From Methylobacterium sp. WSM2598 (GTDB lineage Bacteria > Pseudomonadota > Alphaproteobacteria > Rhizobiales > Beijerinckiaceae): a stretch of 57,667 nucleotides of DNA. Numbering within the stretch: position 1 is the stretch's first letter; the number at the start of each line of letters is the position of its first letter. The position numbers and the translations under genes are program-made. The notes below the pieces were generated by a model that was not told the origin of the DNA, made no database searches, and saw nothing but the letters and a program-made list of their open reading frames with translations. The stretch covers positions 3,843,134 to 3,900,800 of the forward strand of contig NZ_KB900609.1 of assembly GCF_000379105.1 (NCBI RefSeq), read 5' to 3'. Shown here one piece after another: positions 54,725 to 57,667 of the stretch.

Positions 54725-55093
54725 GTGCCACGGATGCGCCCCACGCCGCACGAGCTGCTCAACGGTCGCCGCGCGGCACCGCCTACGCCGCCGCCTGTTC
54801 GCTTCCGCGTCGACCCGGACTACGCGCCCATCGAGAAGGTGGCGCGTAAGCTCTGCCTCACGCCAGCACAGTTCCGCGAAGCTGCCCCGCGCCTCTACGC
54901 CCGCGGCTTCCCGGCGCCCGACGAGACCACGGGCATGTACGACCTCGAGGCGATCGACCGCTGGCGCAAGCGCCAGCGCCCCGACCTCTACCCCGAATTG
55001 ACCCTCGCCCCGACTCAGCCCGAGATCTCCCCGCCGAAGAGGAGTCTGGGGGAGCGGTTTGTCGAGGCCGAGAAACGCAGCCGGCATGGTTGA
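54725..55093 (+). CDS. Putative excisionase / HTH directionality factor (122 aa)
   Basis: A winged-HTH/MerR-like core (APIEKVARKLCLTPAQFREA APRLYARGFPAPDETTGMYD LEAIDRWRKRQ) shows the excisionase layout of a DNA-binding helix, then 'GFP.PD..T..YD..AID.W'. It uses a GTG start and ends overlapping the integrase start by eight bases. In Rhizobiales prophages a gene of this type directly before the integrase is the usual candidate for Xis. Direct proof is lacking. Confidence 0.7.
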   Translation: MPRMRPTPHELLNGRRAAPPTPPPVRFRVDPDYAPIEKVARKLCLTPAQFREAAPRLYARGFPAPDETTGMYDLEAIDRWRKRQRPDLYPELTLAPTQPEISPPKRSLGERFVEAEKRSRHG

Positions 55094-56351
55094 CCTGCCC
55101 CGCTACGTGAAGGTGCGCACGAAGCCGTCCGGGCGCGTGTTCTACTACTACGAGCGCTACCGCTCGACGCCCCGCGAGTGGCCGCGCCTGCCCCTCCCCT
55201 TCGGCCCGCAGTCACCCGAGTTCTGGCTCCGCTGCCGGCAGTACGCGGAGCTCGACGCGCAGCGCACCGACGCGGGCTGGAGCTGGGTGTGGGTCGCGCC
55301 GACGCATCGCCGCTACCCGCTGCCGGATCCGCGGGCCGAGGGCGGCGTGGAGGCCTTCTGGGCAGCGCTCGATGCCGCGGCCGCGCGAGAGGCGCGCGGT
55401 GACGCCGCCGAGCGCAAGACCTTCGGGGCGCTCATCGACCAGTACGAGGCGCACGCCGCCTACCGGAAGCTCGCGGAGAAAACGAGGGCCGCGTACGCCA
55501 AACACCTGCGCACGATTCGCGAGCGGTGGGGCGGCGATCCCGTGGCGGACCTGACCACCGTGGATGCCCAGGCCGCGATCGACAGCCTGCAGGCGACACC
55601 CACGTCGGCGATCTACTTCCGGGCCGTCCTCTCCGTCCTGGTGGCGTTCGGCGTCCCACGGGGCTTCTGCGCGACCAACGTCGTCGAGGCCACCGAGAAG
55701 GTCGACCACGAGGCCGATCCGCACAAGCCGTGGCCGGACTGGGCCTTCGAGGTATTCTTCGAGCACGCGCGTCCGGGGCTGCACCTGCCGGTCTTCTCGG
55801 CGGTCTACACCGGCCAGCGCTCAATCGACGTCGTGCCGATGCGCCGCCCGGCAGCGGGCGCCAACGCCATCGAGATGATCGCGCGCAAGACCGGGGCGCA
55901 GGTCTACGTGCCGATTCACTCCGAGTACCGGGAAATCCTGAGCCGGACGCACGTCGACCACCCGGCGCTGCACCTTCGCGAGGACGGCGAGCCGTGGACG
56001 GTCGCGGCCTATCGCACGGCCTGGCAGCGCGACTTCACCGGCATCAACGCGAAGGGCCAGCGGTCGACGGACTCATCCGCCAAGAGGGCGGCCATGGCGC
56101 GGCTGCGCGACGCCGGGATCGTGTTCCACGGCCTGCGCAAGAACGCCGTGAACATGCTCCTGGAGACCGGCTGCACGGAGGCCGAGGTGTCCGCGATCGT
56201 CGAGATGAGCGAGCAGATGGTGCGGCACTACGGGCGCGACGTGAACAAGCGGCGCCTCGCCGCGAACGCCATGAGGAAGCTGGAAGAGGGGTGGACGGAG
56301 GCCCGCCGGAACCTGTTCGGCTCCGGCATCAAGCCGGGCGAAGCGAGGTGA
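55086..56351 (+). CDS. int: Tyrosine integrase (421 aa)
   Basis: Recombines attP with tRNA-Thr. Catalytic residues: Arg in VYTGQRSIDVVPM, His-x-x-Arg in GIVFHGLRKNAVNML, and Tyr in SEQMVRHYGRDVNK. The N-terminal 90 residues hold an arm-binding type segment (KVRTKPSGRVFYYYERYRST PREWPRLPLPFG). A SAM-like core domain follows (KTFGALIDQYEAHAAYRKLA EKTRAAYAKHLRTIRERWGG DPV). ATG at 55086 overlaps the excisionase stop; an upstream frame start at 55059 is less likely. The stop TGA lies one base before the arm-type repeats and 90 bases from attR. Confidence 0.92.
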   Translation: MVDLPRYVKVRTKPSGRVFYYYERYRSTPREWPRLPLPFGPQSPEFWLRCRQYAELDAQRTDAGWSWVWVAPTHRRYPLPDPRAEGGVEAFWAALDAAAAREARGDAAERKTFGALIDQYEAHAAYRKLAEKTRAAYAKHLRTIRERWGGDPVADLTTVDAQAAIDSLQATPTSAIYFRAVLSVLVAFGVPRGFCATNVVEATEKVDHEADPHKPWPDWAFEVFFEHARPGLHLPVFSAVYTGQRSIDVVPMRRPAAGANAIEMIARKTGAQVYVPIHSEYREILSRTHVDHPALHLREDGEPWTVAAYRTAWQRDFTGINAKGQRSTDSSAKRAAMARLRDAGIVFHGLRKNAVNMLLETGCTEAEVSAIVEMSEQMVRHYGRDVNKRRLAANAMRKLEEGWTEARRNLFGSGIKPGEAR

Positions 56352-56384
56352 GTTTGGCAACCGGGGGTGCAAATTTGGCAACCG
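56352..56384 (+). repeat. Integrase arm-type repeats, right end
   Basis: GTTTGGCAACCG at 56352-56363 and ATTTGGCAACCG at 56373-56384, direct repeats 21 bases apart. They match the two copies near attL. The first overlaps the integrase gene's end, which would let the integrase regulate itself. Confidence 0.7.
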
Positions 56385-56440
56385 GAACGCCAGTCGAGCG
56401 CTCCAAATTTCTAGATTTTACAGCAAGATCAGAAGGTTAG

Positions 56441-56485
56441 TGGTGCCGCAAGAGGGATTCGAACCCCCGACCCTCTCATTACGAA
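56441..56485. repeat. attR: 45-bp direct repeat within tRNA-Thr
   Basis: Perfect copy of 877-921, lying within the 3' half of the tRNA gene. The phage supplies the tRNA 3' end, so the tRNA stays whole after integration. Crossover lies somewhere in these 45 bases. Confidence 0.93.
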
Positions 56486-56516
56486 TGAGATGCTCTACCA
56501 GCTGAGCTATTGCGGC
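56441..56516 (-). tRNA. tRNA-Thr (anticodon CGT)
   Basis: A complete 76-nt cloverleaf on the minus strand: acceptor GCCGCAA/TTGCGGC, D arm GCTC...GAGC, anticodon stem TCTCA/TGAGA with loop TTCGTAA, T arm with GGTTCGAAT, and encoded CCA. Anticodon CGT reads ACG (Thr). It is the chromosomal integration target of the prophage; the 3' end (45 bases) is duplicated at attL. Confidence 0.95.
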
Positions 56517-56691
56517 GAGGCAGGCGGGCGAGAGATCCGCCGCCGGCAGGGCGACCTCATACGCGGGTGCGTCGGGCTTGGCAAGCCGGGTGACGGCAGA
56601 CGAGGTCTCGGCCCGGAGCCGCCCGCGGGTCTTGCGCCGCGGCATGGGGAATGCTTCACGGAGGGGCCACCCCTTGCCGCGCCGCACGCCG

Positions 56692-57192
56692 ATGCCCCTA
56701 ATGCCCCGCCTCCTCGCCTACGCCGCCGACATGTTCGGGGCGCCCAAGCCCCAGGACGGCGCGGCGGTGAGCGAGGAGCACCTCGCCGCGGCGGCCCTGC
56801 TCGTCCACGTGGCGCGGGTCGACGGAACGCTCGCGGCCGTCGAGCGCGACCGCCTCGCCCGGCTGCTGGTCGGCCGCTTCGCCGGGAGCCAGCAGGAGGC
56901 CGAGGCGCTGATCGCGCGGGCGATCGACGTGGACGACGAGACCCGCGACTTCGCCGACCTCGTCGCGATGACCGGGCGCGACGCGTCCGAGACGGAGCGG
57001 CGCAACCTTCTCGGCATGGCCTGGGCGGTCGCCGCGGCCGACGGGCAGGTGCACGAATTCGAGGACGACCTCGTCTGGCGCCTCGGCCAGCTCCTCGGCT
57101 TCGACGAGGCGGCCATCGCGGGCGCCCGCGCGGTCGCCCTGGCCGCCCTCCCGGCCGGCCGGACCGGCGCGCCGCCCGGGGCCGGCGCGTGA
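56692..57192 (+). CDS. TerB-like domain protein (host, 166 aa)
   Basis: Helical protein of the TerB/DUF533-like type: EEHLAAAALLVHVARVDGTL AAVERDRLARLLVGRF, then ETRDFADLVAMTGRDASETE RRNLLGMAWAVAAADGQVHE FEDDLVWRLGQLLGFDEAAI. The repeated 'VDG.....E' and 'ADG....E' segments are the metal-binding acidic loops of this fold. Function in the cell is not known; some relatives take part in stress or tellurite responses. ATG at 56692 is chosen; the upstream frame is read as non-coding since it runs from the tRNA region. Confidence 0.75.
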   Translation: MPLMPRLLAYAADMFGAPKPQDGAAVSEEHLAAAALLVHVARVDGTLAAVERDRLARLLVGRFAGSQQEAEALIARAIDVDDETRDFADLVAMTGRDASETERRNLLGMAWAVAAADGQVHEFEDDLVWRLGQLLGFDEAAIAGARAVALAALPAGRTGAPPGAGA

Positions 57193-57667
57193 GCGCTGCG
57201 CCCGGTCGCGCGCCGGACAGGAAACCGGTCCTGATCGTCCTGCACCAGGAACTCTCGACCCCCGGGCGGGTCGGGCGCCTCCTGCAGGAGCGCGGCCATC
57301 CCCTCGACGTCCGCCGGCCGCGCTACGGCGATCCGCTGCCCCCCACCCTCGCCGCGCATGCCGGCGCGGTGATCTTCGGCGGCCCGATGAGCGCCAACGA
57401 CCCCGACGCGTTCCTGCGCCGCGAGATCGACTGGATCGCCGTGCCGCTCGCCGAGCGGAAGCCGTATCTGGGCCTCTGCCTCGGCGCGCAGATGCTGGCG
57501 AAGTGCTGCGGCGCCAGCGTCCAAGCCCACCCGGAGGGCCGGGCCGAGATCGGCTACTACCCGCTCGTCCCGACCGAGGCCGGGCGCGGCTTCGCGCGGG
57601 AGATCGGGCAGGCGTGGCCCTCCCACGTCTATCACTGGCACCGCGAGGGCTTCACCTGCCCGGCGGG
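57189..57667 (+). CDS. Class I glutamine amidotransferase, GMP synthase-like (host, partial)
   Basis: Starts at GTG 57189, overlapping the TerB-like stop (GTGA). The visible 159 residues include VLIVLHQELSTPGRVGRLLQ ERGHPLDV, GAVIFGGPMSANDPDAFLRR EIDW, and YLGLCLGAQMLAKCCGASV with the nucleophilic Cys of GATase class I. The end has HVYHWHREGF, which holds the catalytic-type His. These stand-alone amidotransferases transfer ammonia from glutamine to unknown acceptors. It runs off the right edge, so the last part is missing. Confidence 0.85.
   Translation, partial: MSAAPGRAPDRKPVLIVLHQELSTPGRVGRLLQERGHPLDVRRPRYGDPLPPTLAAHAGAVIFGGPMSANDPDAFLRREIDWIAVPLAERKPYLGLCLGAQMLAKCCGASVQAHPEGRAEIGYYPLVPTEAGRGFAREIGQAWPSHVYHWHREGFTCPA

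Larger units (their letters stand above)
877..56485. mobile_element. Lambda-like siphovirus prophage integrated at tRNA-Thr(CGT)
   Basis: The boundaries are the two perfect 45-bp copies of the tRNA-Thr 3' end. Inside lie an integrase next to the right copy, a Cro/CI-type switch, replication and recombination genes, and a complete lambda-type head, long-tail and lysis set in conserved order (Nu1-A-W-B-C-scaffold-D-E-FI/FII-Z/U/V-G/GT-H-L/M-K-J). An IS3-family element and several AT-richer cargo genes are embedded. No structural gene is visibly broken; only one accessory gene carries an in-frame stop. The element is therefore probably inducible, although that is inference. Confidence 0.93.

Overview
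The window is high-GC DNA (most genes strongly G/C-rich at third positions) and looks alphaproteobacterial, most likely Methylobacterium/Methylorubrum or a close relative. The basis is a GcrA-family regulator, the codon usage, and the style of the small hypothetical proteins. This placement is inference; no host marker gene fixes the genus.

Almost the whole window is one integrated lambda-like siphovirus prophage of about 55.6 kb. Its ends are a 45-bp perfect direct repeat (877-921 and 56441-56485), which is the 3' end of a tRNA-Thr(CGT) gene. The intact tRNA lies at the right end (56441-56516, minus strand). Short copies of (G/A)TTTGGCAACCG lie inside both ends and probably are integrase arm sites. 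Host DNA left of the prophage is a scrapyard: an IS256-type transposase tail, and an IS481-like transposase fragment fused in frame to the tail of another tyrosine recombinase. Host DNA to the right holds a TerB-like gene and a class I glutamine amidotransferase gene.

Layout of the prophage. (1) 1.1-6.9 kb: an intact IS3-family insertion (3-bp target duplication CTA), then a plus-strand accessory block of lower GC with a nucleotidyltransferase of AbiEii type, a small HTH protein, an HExxH putative metallopeptidase, and a zinc-ribbon membrane protein whose frame is broken by a single amber codon. (2) 7.1-36.7 kb, all minus strand apart from one plus-strand cargo gene: the late operon. Transcription runs right to left: terminase small and large subunits, gpW, portal, S49 protease, scaffold-like protein, decoration protein, gpE capsid, head-tail joiners, tail tube, G/GT chaperones with a canonical -1 slippery site, tape measure with a lysozyme-like domain, minor tail proteins, NlpC/P60, J, tail fibres (one with an esterase), GH19-type endolysin and membrane lysis-type proteins. 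It ends at a good intrinsic terminator at 7147-7176. (3) 36.7-39.3 kb: candidate cos, a NusG-like antiterminator and a DUF4145 cargo gene. (4) 39.3-52.2 kb, minus strand: early replication/recombination genes, including prim-pol/helicase, an SF2 helicase with a C-terminal J domain and an intein splitting its P-loop, a DNA methyltransferase, a second SF2 helicase, a PD-(D/E)XK nuclease, a DUF669 SSB-like protein, a Sak4-like ATPase and a RuvC-like resolvase. (5) 52.2-56.4 kb: Cro/CI-type switch with shared operator-like repeats, then plus-strand small membrane proteins, a phage GcrA, a putative excisionase and the integrase.

The head, tail, packaging and lysis sets look complete, so the prophage could be inducible; this was not tested. 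The features most worth following are the intein in the helicase-J fusion, the single amber codon in an otherwise open 341-codon gene, the cargo genes on both sides of and inside the late operon, and the phage GcrA/methyltransferase pair.
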